Of a DNA stretch of 64,000 nucleotides, positions 18,408 through 27,043 are shown one piece after another. Each line of letters begins with the position of its first letter. Within the stretch, counting starts at the first letter, position 1. The translations under genes were made by a program, and so were the position numbers. The stretch is from JARRNE01 sp963824085 (GTDB lineage Bacteria > Pseudomonadota > Gammaproteobacteria > Chromatiales > Chromatiaceae): assembly GCA_963824085.1 (NCBI GenBank), contig CAWGNT010000005.1, forward strand, positions 26,951 to 90,950, read 5' to 3'. Below the pieces are notes generated by a model. The model was given only the letters and a program-made list of their open reading frames with translations. It was not told where the DNA came from and searched no databases.

Positions 18408-18872
18408 CTAGAACGACCCGAGCTTGTGTGCGAGCGTGGCGTGGAAGATGGCCTTGTGCACGTCGCCCAGGCTCAGCATGCCCACGAGCCGACCGTTCTC
18501 CGCCACCGGGATACGGCGGAAGCGGTGACGCACCATGACGGTCGCCGCCCGCAGGATATGCATGTCAGGCGGCACGGTGATGGGATTCCGGGTCATGAGA
18601 TCGGAGACCTGCAGTGCCAAGACGTCCTTGTACCTGGCCATCTCCCTGTCCAGGTCCACATTGGCAATTCCCTCCTCCATTAGGCTCTCCAACTTCGGGA
18701 ACAGGCTGTGAAGGACATCCTTCTCGGCGATCAGTCCCACCAGACGGTCCTCGCCCTCCACCACCGGCAGACCGGCGAACCGGTAAAGGCACATGATGGA
18801 CGCGACCTCCAACACCTTGGTGTCCGGCGTGGCCGTGCGCACGGACCGGCTCATGATCTCTTTGACTTGCAT
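18408..18872 (-). CDS. Tandem CBS-domain protein
   Basis: A 154-residue protein made of two CBS motifs: residues about 1-60 (VKEIMSRSVRTATPDT... GLPVVEGEDRLVGLIAEKDVL) and about 88-150 (VSDLMTRNPITVPPDM... RRIPVAENGRLVGMLSLGDV). Such stand-alone pairs bind adenosyl ligands and regulate enzymes or transporters. No partner domain is present and the neighbours give no clue. It ends before a strong hairpin. Confidence 0.87.
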   Translation of the reverse strand: MQVKEIMSRSVRTATPDTKVLEVASIMCLYRFAGLPVVEGEDRLVGLIAEKDVLHSLFPKLESLMEEGIANVDLDREMARYKDVLALQVSDLMTRNPITVPPDMHILRAATVMVRHRFRRIPVAENGRLVGMLSLGDVHKAIFHATLAHKLGSF

Positions 18873-19117
18873 TGCTCGGACTCTCCGTTAATTGTCGTCA
18901 GGCGGATGGATTGCGCAGCTGCACGCACGCCCCCCGTACGCCCAAATTATACGCATTGTCCTTGCGCGCGAATGGAGCCTCGTCATTTCGCTCCCCGAGG
19001 GCGATTGCGCTGCGATGACGAGCGGTCGAGTCCAGGCTTCAGGGTTACCAAAACTTTACCTGACCCGCAGCATCCTTTTAGACTCTCCACCTTACCGAAC
19101 AAGATACCGCGGTCAAG

Positions 19118-19906
19118 ATGGAAAGAGCCGTTGACGAGCGCAACCTAGATCAACCGGAGTCTGTCGCATCGGAGCGCGACGCCCAACAGCACTCCCGCCC
19201 CGATGCGCAGCCGGAGAATCGCCATAGACAGCCCGAGACCAGGGCGAATCCCTCAGTCAGCGGCCAACCGTATGCGGCCAATAACGGCCGCGCCATGTAC
19301 GTCGACCGACAGGCATCCCGCCACGCCGCCTCACGCAGCAAGACCAGGAAGATCCGCAAGCTCACGGCGTTGGTCGCCCTCCTGTTGGTCGCCCTCGTCG
19401 GCGTATCCATGGGATGGATTCTCGCCTGGGCCAAGCTGAAGCTGCTCGAGTCGGAAAACCTGACCCTCGACGTCAATCTTCGCCAGACGACTGACCAGCT
19501 ACAGTCCGTGAAGGCGCGCATGCTGGAGCGCGATACTGCACTTCAGGCCATGGTCGAGAAGCGCATCCCGGGATTGGCCCCCCTGAAGTACAACAAGCTC
19601 ATGGAGGTCAACGACAAGTACGTCCTGAGCGTGACCTTCGCCGAGTCGGGAGTCGCGGATTCCAAGGCCATCGAATACCACGCCCTGCTGAAAAACGACA
19701 CCGAAAACATCGTTGCCCCTCACGTGAAGATCTTCCTGTTCGACGAGCTCGGCGTGCAGACTGGCGTAGCCACCCTGAAGAAAGGCGATGCCACGGGCGA
19801 TGTCGACATCGCGGAGCTTCGTCCCGGCGAGACCCGCTCCTACAACGCAAAGATCGACGTCGACCGTCACGCGGACCCGAAGTACTTCCTGGTTCAAGTC
19901 GACTGA
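19118..19906 (+). CDS. Membrane-anchored protein of unknown function
   Basis: A 262-residue protein with a hydrophilic, Gln/Arg/Pro-rich cytoplasmic N-terminus (1-80), one membrane helix (about 83-108, LTALVALLLVALVGVSMGWI), a short coiled coil (109-145) and a globular C-terminal domain with beta-sandwich character (EYHALLKNDTENIVAPHVKIF, ELRPGETRSYNAKIDV), placed outside the inner membrane. It recalls FxLYD-like or DUF-type beta domains but I cannot name the family. It is a single gene with no adjacent partner. Confidence 0.6.
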   Translation: MERAVDERNLDQPESVASERDAQQHSRPDAQPENRHRQPETRANPSVSGQPYAANNGRAMYVDRQASRHAASRSKTRKIRKLTALVALLLVALVGVSMGWILAWAKLKLLESENLTLDVNLRQTTDQLQSVKARMLERDTALQAMVEKRIPGLAPLKYNKLMEVNDKYVLSVTFAESGVADSKAIEYHALLKNDTENIVAPHVKIFLFDELGVQTGVATLKKGDATGDVDIAELRPGETRSYNAKIDVDRHADPKYFLVQVD

Positions 19907-20121
19907 CGCAGATGCACCCGCGGCCCATGCGGAGTCGTACGCCCTAGCACCGCCCGACATCGGCGATCGCACCAGACCCCGCGCAAGGTCCCCGTTCGGC
20001 GCCGCCTGACCGCCCGCTCGAAGGTGACCGTCCGCAGCTCACCGGACGTATCGCGTCGAGACAAGCTCCTCGTCGCCGCCACACTCCCGCGCGATTTCAG
20101 CGCATCCGATGCACAAACCCG

Positions 20122-20208
20122 TTGTCCACAGCCTAGCTGGGCGCCAGGCGCCCATGCGCCACGGGACCGCACGCCCGTAGGGCGGCCTCGCAAGCGCGCT
20201 TTTCCACA
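20122..20208 (+). promoter_or_regulatory. DnaA-box-like sites upstream of nrdA
   Basis: TTGTCCACA at 20122-20130 (one mismatch) and TTTTCCACA at 20200-20208 (fits the relaxed consensus). DnaA control of nrdAB is established in E. coli, so paired boxes here plausibly tie dNTP synthesis to replication. Confidence 0.45.
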
Positions 20209-20250
20209 GCCTACACACAGCTCGTACCAGGCTTGTTCCAGCGATTTCGC

Positions 20251-20295
20251 ACAACATATTGTGGTTGACATACTCGTCATCGCTATATATTGTGA
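20251..20295 (+). promoter_or_regulatory. Paired NrdR boxes over the nrdA promoter
   Basis: Two NrdR-type boxes, ACAACATATTGTGG (20251-20264) and GCTATATATTGTGA (20282-20295), start 31 bp apart, the three-turn spacing typical of NrdR operators. A -35 TTGACA (20265-20270) lies between them and a -10-like TATTGT (20288-20293) sits in the second box with a 17 bp spacer. NrdR with ATP/dATP would therefore block RNA polymerase directly. Confidence 0.8.
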
Positions 20296-20371
20296 ATGCA
20301 ACATGCCGTGCCGCCCATGCTGTCTGTGGGCAGATTCCCGACCAAACGAAGAACGCACCTGAGGAGGAGCC

Positions 20372-23293
20372 ATGGCCACCGAAGCGCCGTCCGCCACCCC
20401 GCCGCAGCCATTCGCCGTTCCGCCGCAGAGCGCACGTCGGGACGCCAGCGCAGAGGTGAAGGCCCACGCGCCCGGCAAGGTCCAGGTGATCCGCCGCAAC
20501 GGCAAGGTCACCCACTTCGATCCCAACAAGATCACGGTGGCCCTGACCAAGGCATTCCTGGCCGTCGAGGGCGGCAGCGCGGCCGCCTCCAGCCGCATTC
20601 ACGACCGGGTGCGGGATTTGACGGATCAGGTGGTGTCGGCCCTGACACGCCGTCTCCCCGGCGGCGGGACGGTGCACATCGAAGACATCCAGGACCAGGT
20701 GGAGCTCGCGCTCATGCGCGCAGGGGAGCACAAGGTTGCCCGATCCTACGTGCTCTACCGCGACGAGCGCGCCCGCGAGCGCGCACAGAAGGCCGCCGCG
20801 GAGCCCAAGCCAGAGCACGGCATCAACGTCACCCTGCCCGACGGCACGTTGCGCGCCCTCGATCTGGAGCGGATGCGCCTGCTGGTTGACGAGGCGTGCC
20901 GCGACCTGACTTCAGTCGACGCCCAGGCCATCCTGGCCGACACCTGCCGCAACCTGTTTGACGGGGTGAAAGAATCGGACGTCGGTCAGGCGCTCGTCAT
21001 GAGCGCCCGCGCCATGATCGAGCGGGAGCCGGAGTACAGCTACGTCGCCGCCCGCCTCCTGCTCGACATCCTGCGCCACGAGGCCCTGGCCTTCCTCGGC
21101 ATGGACACCGGCGTCGCCACCCAGGCGGACCTGCGGGAGCGCTACGCGGACTACTTCGCCGCCTACATCAAGCGGGCCGGAGACCTGGAGCTCCTCGACC
21201 GCCGGCTCGGCCAGTTCGATCTCGCGCGACTGGGGGCGGCGCTAAAGCCGGAGCGCGACCTGCAGTTCACCTACCTGGGGCTGCAGACCCTCTACGACCG
21301 CTATTTCATCCACAGCGCGGAGGGCGTGCGCTTCGAGCTGCCCCAGGCATTCTTCATGCGGGTCGCCATGGGGCTTGCCATCAACGAGATCGACCGCGAG
21401 GAGCGGGCCATCGAGTTCTACGAGCTTCTGTCTTCCTTCGACTTCATGAGCTCGACGCCGACGCTCTTCAACTCCGGCACACTGCGCCCGCAGCTTTCCT
21501 CCTGCTACCTGACCACCGTCCCCGACGACCTCGACGGCATCTACGGCGCGATCAAGGACAACGCCCTGCTCTCCAAGTTCGCCGGCGGGCTCGGCAACGA
21601 CTGGACCCGGGTGCGCGGCATGGGCGCCCACATCAAGGGGACCAACGGCAAGAGCCAGGGGGTGGTGCCCTTCCTCAAGGTAGCCAACGACACCGCGGTA
21701 GCGGTGAACCAAGGCGGCAAGCGCAAGGGCGCGGTTTGCGCCTATCTGGAGACCTGGCACGTCGACATCGAGGAGTTCCTCGAGCTGCGCAAGAACACCG
21801 GCGACGACCGCCGCCGCACCCACGACATGAACACGGCCAACTGGGTGCCGGACCTTTTCATGAAGCGGGTCGCCGAGGACAAGGAGTGGACGCTGTTCTC
21901 GCCGGACGAGACCGCCGACCTGCACGACCTCACCGGCCAGGCGTTCGAGGCCGCCTACACCGCCTACGAGGAGCGCGCCGCCCGCGGCGAGCTCAAGGTC
22001 AGCAAACGGGTCAAGGCAGTGGACCTCTGGCGCCGGATGCTCGCCATGCTGTTCGAGACCGGCCATCCCTGGCTCGCCTTCAAGGATCCCTGCAACCGGC
22101 GCTACACCAACCAGCACGTGGGCGTGGTGCACAGCTCCAACCTCTGCACCGAGATCACCCTGCACACCAACGACCAGGAGATCGCCGTCTGCAACCTGGG
22201 CTCGGTCAACCTTGCCGCCCACGTCGGCGAGCGGGGTCTCGACACAGAAAAGCTGCGCAAGACCGTGTCCACCGCCATGCGGATGCTGGACAACGTCATC
22301 GACTACAACTTCTACAACGTGCCGCAGGCGCGCAAGTCGAACCTCCGCCACCGCCCGGTAGGGCTCGGCATCATGGGCTTCCAGGACTCCCTCTATAAGC
22401 TCCGCATCCCCTACGCCAGCGAGGAGGCGGTCAAGTTCGCCGACACCTCCATGGAGGCCGTGAGCTATTACGCCATCCAGGCCTCCACCGACCTCGCCGA
22501 GGAGCGCGGGCGCTACTCCAGCTTCGAAGGCTCCCTGTGGAGCCAGGGCGTACTCCCCATCGACTCGATCGCCCACCTCGCCGAAGGCCGCGGCGGGTAC
22601 CTCCAGATGGACACCGACAGCACCCTCGACTGGGACGCCGTGCGCGCCCGGGTCCGCAGCGTCGGCATGCGCAACTCCAACTGCATGGCCATCGCCCCCA
22701 CGGCGACCATCTCCAACATCGCGGGGGTCAGCCAGTCCATCGAGCCCACCTACCAGAACCTGTTCGTCAAATCCAACCTATCCGGGGAGTTCACCGTGGT
22801 GAACCCCTACCTCGTCAAGGACCTGAAGGACCAGGGCCTGTGGGATGCGGTCATGGTGAATGATCTGAAGTATTTCGACGGCTCCGTCCAGGCCATCGAT
22901 CGCATCCCGCAGGAGCTCAAGGATCTCTACGCCACCGCCTTCGAGATCGACCCTCGCTGGCTCGTCGAAGCCGGTTCCCGACGCCAGAAATGGCTCGACC
23001 AGGCCCAAAGCCTCAACCTCTACATGAGCGAGCCGAGCGGCAAGAAGCTCGACAACCTCTACAAGCTCGCCTGGGTGCGCGGCCTCAAGACCACCTACTA
23101 CCTCCGCTCCATGGGCGCGACCCACGTCGAGAAATCGACCATGGACGACGCATCCCGGGCGAACCAGCTCAGCGCCGTCGGAGGGAGCTACCTATGGTTC
23201 AAGTCCAACGGCAGCGGGAAGGGAAACGGCAATGGAGCGGAAGAGCCGAAGGCCTGCTCGGTTCTCGATCCGGAGTGTGAGGCGTGCCAGTAA
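20372..23293 (+). CDS. nrdA: Ribonucleoside-diphosphate reductase, alpha subunit (class Ia)
   Basis: A 973-residue catalytic subunit. After a Pro-rich leader come two ATP cones (residues about 37-135 and 148-235), for allosteric activity control. The barrel has SSCYLTT (about 372-378, first active-site Cys), NLCTEITL (about 589-596, with the Asn, Cys and Glu radical site) and PTATISNIAGVSQSIEP. The C-terminal redox tail CSVLDPECEACQ carries the shuttle cysteines. The ATG follows GAGGAGG (20361-20367). It reduces NDPs with the beta subunit NrdB, whose gene lies 4.35 kb downstream past an accessory island. Regulation by NrdR and possibly DnaA is indicated upstream. Confidence 0.97.
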   Translation: MATEAPSATPPQPFAVPPQSARRDASAEVKAHAPGKVQVIRRNGKVTHFDPNKITVALTKAFLAVEGGSAAASSRIHDRVRDLTDQVVSALTRRLPGGGTVHIEDIQDQVELALMRAGEHKVARSYVLYRDERARERAQKAAAEPKPEHGINVTLPDGTLRALDLERMRLLVDEACRDLTSVDAQAILADTCRNLFDGVKESDVGQALVMSARAMIEREPEYSYVAARLLLDILRHEALAFLGMDTGVATQADLRERYADYFAAYIKRAGDLELLDRRLGQFDLARLGAALKPERDLQFTYLGLQTLYDRYFIHSAEGVRFELPQAFFMRVAMGLAINEIDREERAIEFYELLSSFDFMSSTPTLFNSGTLRPQLSSCYLTTVPDDLDGIYGAIKDNALLSKFAGGLGNDWTRVRGMGAHIKGTNGKSQGVVPFLKVANDTAVAVNQGGKRKGAVCAYLETWHVDIEEFLELRKNTGDDRRRTHDMNTANWVPDLFMKRVAEDKEWTLFSPDETADLHDLTGQAFEAAYTAYEERAARGELKVSKRVKAVDLWRRMLAMLFETGHPWLAFKDPCNRRYTNQHVGVVHSSNLCTEITLHTNDQEIAVCNLGSVNLAAHVGERGLDTEKLRKTVSTAMRMLDNVIDYNFYNVPQARKSNLRHRPVGLGIMGFQDSLYKLRIPYASEEAVKFADTSMEAVSYYAIQASTDLAEERGRYSSFEGSLWSQGVLPIDSIAHLAEGRGGYLQMDTDSTLDWDAVRARVRSVGMRNSNCMAIAPTATISNIAGVSQSIEPTYQNLFVKSNLSGEFTVVNPYLVKDLKDQGLWDAVMVNDLKYFDGSVQAIDRIPQELKDLYATAFEIDPRWLVEAGSRRQKWLDQAQSLNLYMSEPSGKKLDNLYKLAWVRGLKTTYYLRSMGATHVEKSTMDDASRANQLSAVGGSYLWFKSNGSGKGNGNGAEEPKACSVLDPECEACQ

Positions 23294-23415
23294 GGGTGGG
23301 CGAATGAACTGTAGCGTGGGTTAGGCTAGGATGGCCATAACGACCGGGTTGCCACGAAACGACTCGTTATTGCAGCAATTTGCTTCTGCCCGTTTTACTC
23401 GCGGGTATAACTGAT

Positions 23416-24234
23416 ATGACCGACCAGGTCCGAATCCGAAAAAGCCGCGAACTATTTCAAAATCCTTACGCCTACCTCGATGGAGACGGTAAGTTTTCTG
23501 CGGTAGACCCATCCCCACAAACAAAGCGACGGAAGCCAAGACGTACAGACCGCGAAATAGAGGAGGCCGCGAGGAACATACAGATCCAGCTGTGGACGCA
23601 CCGCGAGTCGATCTGGCCCGACAGAACGGACTTAAGGCCAGACGATGTCCTAGACCCTATGGATGCCTTGAATTGGTTAGGCTATGACTGTGATTACGCT
23701 GAATCACTAGGACGATTCAAGATAAGCGGGAAGTCGATAGAAGTGGCGGGCATGATGGATCGGTCTAGTAAGCGCGTAAGAATCTCGCGGGAGTTCCCCG
23801 TCAATATTCGAAACTTCACCGCAGCACATGAATTGGGGCACGTCGCCTTGGCACATGAGGGAAGCGATCTCCACCGCGATAGACCTCAGGACGGCACAGG
23901 CAAAGACGGCAAGCGTCCTGTTCAGGAGATTGAAGCTGACAAGTTTGCAACCTATTTCCTGATGCCTGAGAAACTTGTAAAAGAGGCATTCAAGCGCTTG
24001 TTCGGAACCGAGTGCTTCTACCTGACGGAAGCCACAATGTTTGCTCTAGCGGGCAATGACTACATGGAACTGGCGACACGGTGCAAGATTCGCCGAGATC
24101 TGTCAAGAGTTCTCGCTGGTACGGAACGGTATAACGGTGTTCACTTTGTTTCTCTTGCGAAGCAGTTCAGGGTATCGAACGAAGCAATGGCGATTCGACT
24201 TGAAGAACTTGATTTAGTGGACCGTTACAGTTGA
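23416..24234 (+). CDS. ImmA/IrrE-family metallopeptidase
   Basis: A 272-residue protein with the zinc-protease motif FTAAHELGHVALAHEG (His-Glu-x-x-His, residues about 134-149) and a downstream EIEADKFATYFLMP (about 171-184), the third-ligand region of ImmA/IrrE (COG2856). A positively charged N-terminal part and a C-terminal helical part (SLAKQFRVSNEAMAIRLEEL) complete the family. Family members cleave an Xre-type repressor that is usually encoded next door; no such repressor is here. The start ATG 23416 (MTDQVRIRK) is preferred over a TTG 36 bases upstream. Base composition is AT-richer than nrdA, a sign of transfer. Confidence 0.82.
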   Translation: MTDQVRIRKSRELFQNPYAYLDGDGKFSAVDPSPQTKRRKPRRTDREIEEAARNIQIQLWTHRESIWPDRTDLRPDDVLDPMDALNWLGYDCDYAESLGRFKISGKSIEVAGMMDRSSKRVRISREFPVNIRNFTAAHELGHVALAHEGSDLHRDRPQDGTGKDGKRPVQEIEADKFATYFLMPEKLVKEAFKRLFGTECFYLTEATMFALAGNDYMELATRCKIRRDLSRVLAGTERYNGVHFVSLAKQFRVSNEAMAIRLEELDLVDRYS

Positions 24235-24264
24235 GCGGCAAAGTTTCCGCTGGTGTTAGCCCGC

Positions 24265-24294
24265 GTAGGGCGCAATAGCGAAGCGTATTGCGCC
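24265..24294 (+). repeat. REP element, family A, upstream of RAYT 1
   Basis: GTAGGGCGCAATAGCGAAGC then GTATTGCGCC. GGCGCAATA and TATTGCGCC form a 9 bp stem. An inverted copy lies after the RAYT gene at 24912-24941. Confidence 0.8.
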
Positions 24295-24339
24295 GCATGG
24301 AAAATACCGATTGCGCGCAACCTATGAGCCGCGACCAAA

Positions 24340-24876
24340 ATGCCCGACTACCGTCGCCTCCGGATTCCTGGCGGAACGTACTTTTTTACGGTGAATTTGC
24401 TCAGGCGTTATCCGAATGACTTGCTCGTCCGGCACATCGATGCGCTCAGTAATGCCGTCCGGCGCGTGCGTCGGCGTTATCCCTTCCATATCGACGCCTG
24501 GGTCGTACTCCCCGACCACCTGCACACCGTCTGGACGCTACCGCCGGGCGACGACGACTATACCAACCGCTGGCGGACCATCAAGCAGCATTTCTCCCGT
24601 GCGTTGGACACAACCGAGCATCGCTCGGACGTGCGGACGCGCCGACGGGAACGTGGCATCTGGCAACGGCGGTTCTGGGAGCACGCGATCCGCGACGATG
24701 CCGATTATGCGGCGCATGTGGATTATGTCCACATCAACCCGTTCAAGCATGGGTACGTGCAGAGGGTCCGCGATTGGCCGTTGTCGACCTTCCATCGTTT
24801 TGTCGAGCAGGGGATCTACCCCGTCGATTGGGCGCAGGATCCCGGGCTTGGAGAAGCCGCGGGGGAACGGGAATGA
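24340..24876 (+). CDS. REP-associated tyrosine transposase (RAYT), intact
   Basis: A 178-residue Y1/HUH single-strand transposase of the TnpA-REP group. GGTYFFTVNLLRR (11-23), the HUH motif in VVLPDHLHTVW (55-65), IWQRRFWEHAIRDD and the catalytic-tyrosine block HVDYVHINPFKHGYV (126-140) are all present. It is bounded by inverted REP copies at 24265-24294 and 24912-24941, the hallmark arrangement for RAYTs, which process the cognate REP hairpins. Other family A copies in the window (26935, 60282, 60335, 62991) are probably its dispersed substrates. Confidence 0.92.
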   Translation: MPDYRRLRIPGGTYFFTVNLLRRYPNDLLVRHIDALSNAVRRVRRRYPFHIDAWVVLPDHLHTVWTLPPGDDDYTNRWRTIKQHFSRALDTTEHRSDVRTRRRERGIWQRRFWEHAIRDDADYAAHVDYVHINPFKHGYVQRVRDWPLSTFHRFVEQGIYPVDWAQDPGLGEAAGERE

Positions 24877-24911
24877 TGGCGCGATCCGCCGATTCTACGC
24901 TACCGGCATTC

Positions 24912-24941
24912 GGCGCAATACGCTTCGCTATTGCGCCCTAC
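24912..24941 (-). repeat. REP element, family A, downstream of RAYT 1
   Basis: GGCGCAATACGCTTCGCTAT then TGCGCCCTAC, an exact inverse of the 24265-24294 copy. Confidence 0.8.
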
Positions 24942-25095
24942 GAAGCAGAGACGATGAAGGCCCGCGCATCCAACGTACGGAGCCTGTTCGGTCGGCGTAA
25001 GCTTCGGAAGAGGAAGCAACAACGTCGGCCAATTTCACTGCTACGCAGAACAGTACCATCATTTAGCGCTAACTCGACAGCTAGCCGGAGGCAAC

Positions 25096-25428
25096 ATGAC
25101 AACACTGAGCAAGACTATCGTATTCATGGCGGCCTTGGTGTGTTCGTACCCATCATACGCTGCACACGCTTCGCCTGCCGAGGCGGCCACGACCAAATAC
25201 AAGATCGATCGCAACGACGACGGGAAATTGTATACCTTGACAGGGAAGGTTTACGTCCATTCCGAACCGACGCGCGATAGTGCCGTTATCGGCGAGTATG
25301 GAAAGGGATCAATTTTCGCCGTGCTCGGCCGAGCAAAAGGCACCGACTACCTCTATGCCTCACCCTGCAACGCTTGTGAGAATGGTTTTGTTCTGAAGTC
25401 CGAGTTTCTGGGGAAAACAAAGCGATGA
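25096..25428 (+). CDS. Small exported protein, SH3-like
   Basis: A 110-residue protein. Residues 1-31 form a signal peptide (TIVFMAALVCSYPSYAAHA). The mature part (LYTLTGKVYVHSEPTRDSAV... YGKGSIFAVLGRAKG... FVLKSEF) resembles a bacterial SH3 domain, with a CNAC pair near residue 92. ATG 25096 follows GCCGGAGGCAAC, a good ribosome site. It probably acts in the periplasm or on the envelope; the role is unknown. Confidence 0.6.
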   Translation: MTTLSKTIVFMAALVCSYPSYAAHASPAEAATTKYKIDRNDDGKLYTLTGKVYVHSEPTRDSAVIGEYGKGSIFAVLGRAKGTDYLYASPCNACENGFVLKSEFLGKTKR

Positions 25429-25459
25429 ATGCACCAAAGAATAGACTCAAGCGGTCCGC

Positions 25460-25497
25460 GTAGGATGTGGTGAGCGGAGCGAACCGCATCAATCGCG
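25460..25497 (+). repeat. REP element, family B, upstream of RAYT 2
   Basis: GTAGGATGTGGTGAGCGGAG then CGAACCGCATCAATCGCG. Stem GATGTGGT...ACCGCATC with loop. An inverted copy follows the RAYT 2 pseudogene (26068-26098) and a direct one is at 26685-26722. Confidence 0.75.
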
Positions 25498-25528
25498 TGC
25501 ACGAACGGAAAGCTGACGCTCAATCGAT

Positions 25529-26060
25529 GTGACGGCTTACAGACGGGCAAGAATCAGCTGCGCAACCTGGTTTTTCACGGTGAACCTTGCGAGGCGAAAG
25601 AACAACCAGCTTCTGGTGGAGCACATCGCAGAATTTCGCGAGGCCATTCGTAATGTAAGGAACGTACACCCTTTTGTTATCGACGTGATCGTCATCCTGC
25701 CGGACCACATGCACTGTATTTGGACATTGCCTCAGGGCGACAGCGACTATTCGACGCGGTGGGCGCTCATCAAGGCGGGCTTCTCAAGGGGCATCACGGC
25801 CGGCGAGCGGCGGTCAGAGAGCCGGCGGAAACGAGGGCGAGAGGGGCATCTGGCAACGGCGGTTTTGGGAGCACATGATCCGCGATGACCAAGATTATCG
25901 ACGGCATGTGGATTACATTCATTGGAACCCAGTCAAGCATGGCTGAGTACAGCACGTGTCCGACTGGAAGCATTCCAGCTTCCATGCCTTCGTCGAACGG
26001 GGTGTTTACCCCCGCGACTGGGCAAGCGCACCGGGTGAATTGATCGATGCGGGTGAGTAA
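25529..26060 (+). pseudogene. REP-associated tyrosine transposase (RAYT), broken copy
   Basis: Starts at GTG 25529 (MTAYRRARISCATWFFTVNL) and keeps the HUH motif ILPDHMHCIWTLPQGD. Near 25845 a frameshift occurs: sequence continues one frame over as ERGIWQRRFWEHMIRDDQDY and HVDYIHWNPVKHG. There TGA at 25944-25946 interrupts, and the same frame then reads VQHVSDWKHSSFHAFVERG to TAA 26058-26060. With one frameshift and one nonsense codon it is inactive. It is diverged from RAYT 1 and sits between family B REPs, so each RAYT had its own REP type. Confidence 0.9.
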
Positions 26061-26067
26061 CCCGACA

Positions 26068-26098
26068 GATGCGGTTCGCTGCGCTCACCACATCCTAC
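26068..26098 (-). repeat. REP element, family B, downstream of RAYT 2
   Basis: GATGCGGTTCGCTGCGCTCA then CCACATCCTAC, inverse of the copy at 25460. Confidence 0.75.
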
Positions 26099-26124
26099 GA
26101 AGCAACGATGCGGGAGGAGTCTTC

Positions 26125-26688
26125 ATGGCAAACAAGCGAAACAAAGACTCACTGAAACGACGCGAAGAGAAGCGAAGGAGGAAGAGCGTCGCGAGGAAGG
26201 CACAGGTTCGCAATGAGCGCTCGAGCGCTGGCCGAGACTCAGGTTTCTCCGACGTGTTGTTCGAACATGCATTGTCTCCAAAATTGTCCGCCGTGATCTT
26301 GGCCTATGCCGAGCCGCTCTTGAATGAGGCAAACGGGTACTCCGAGCAAGAGAAGGCCGTCGCGTTCGCCATCTTCTGCTGGAATGCGTCACTGGTCCCG
26401 CTGGACAAGGGCCGGGAGCAGATCGAGCCGGCTCTCGATCAGATGGCGAATGGCGACAATGAGCTCAAACAAGAGATGCTGGTGTTGTTCGAAACGATGC
26501 ACGCCCGCAAGCAGTTGTACTATGCGAATGACCAGCGCTTTGCCATCAATTATCACCTGACGCGAACAGCCAACGGATTGAGCTTGCACGTCATTTCAAC
26601 GCCTTTGATGCGGCAGCAACATGAAAAACTTATAAGACTACCCGAATCGAGGAGCGAAGGTTCACCTTGGGTCCAGCAGTCCGCGTAG
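26125..26688 (+). CDS. Protein of unknown function
   Basis: A 187-residue protein starting at MANKRNKDSLKRREEKRRRK, a strongly basic leader that may bind nucleic acid, followed by a mainly helical, acidic body (LSPKLSAVILAYAEPLLNEANG, IEPALDQMANGDNELKQEML). ATG 26125 follows GGGAGGAG. I recognise no family. Its last few codons (VQQSA) run into a family B REP, which supplies the stop, so the C-terminus may have been altered by the repeat. Confidence 0.5.
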   Translation: MANKRNKDSLKRREEKRRRKSVARKAQVRNERSSAGRDSGFSDVLFEHALSPKLSAVILAYAEPLLNEANGYSEQEKAVAFAIFCWNASLVPLDKGREQIEPALDQMANGDNELKQEMLVLFETMHARKQLYYANDQRFAINYHLTRTANGLSLHVISTPLMRQQHEKLIRLPESRSEGSPWVQQSA

Positions 26689-26722
26689 GATGTGGTGAGC
26701 GCAGCAAACCGCATCAATCGCG
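26685..26722 (+). repeat. REP element, family B, third copy
   Basis: GTAGGATGTGGTGAGCGCAG then CAAACCGCATCAATCGCG; overlaps the stop codon of the preceding gene. Confidence 0.7.
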
Positions 26723-26792
26723 TTCGCCCACGGAAACCGAAACGTCGATCATGGTGATTAGCGTCGCGCCTCAGGAGAAACGTCCGTTAGGC

Positions 26793-26892
26793 GGGTCGGG
26801 TGCGGGTCGGCGGGACCGTCGGCGCCTAGGACGGCGCCGTCGAGCCTACATGGATGTATTCACGCCGTGTCCCGACGGCCCGTACCCGACCA
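26793..26892 (+). repeat. About 100 bp structured repeat (family C)
   Basis: GGTCGGGTGCGGGTCGGCGG at the left pairs with CCCGACGGCCCGTACCCGAC at the right; an inner hairpin GGCGCC/GGCGCC and the core CTACATGGATGTATTCACG lie between. It matches the inverted copy at 16471-16572. Confidence 0.6.
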
Positions 26893-26934
26893 AGACCAAG
26901 GCGTGCAGTGCAATGCGCTTCAATATTGCCACTC

Positions 26935-26964
26935 GGCGCAATACGCTTCGCTATTGCGCCCTAC
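26935..26964 (-). repeat. REP element, family A, stand-alone copy
   Basis: GGCGCAATACGCTTCGCTAT then TGCGCCCTAC, identical to 24912-24941. Confidence 0.8.
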
Positions 26965-27043
26965 TAGGAGGGACTAACAGTCTGCAGCGCGGATATCCAT
27001 AAGCACGAGCGACATATCAAAGAAAACGCCAAAGGAGAACGTC

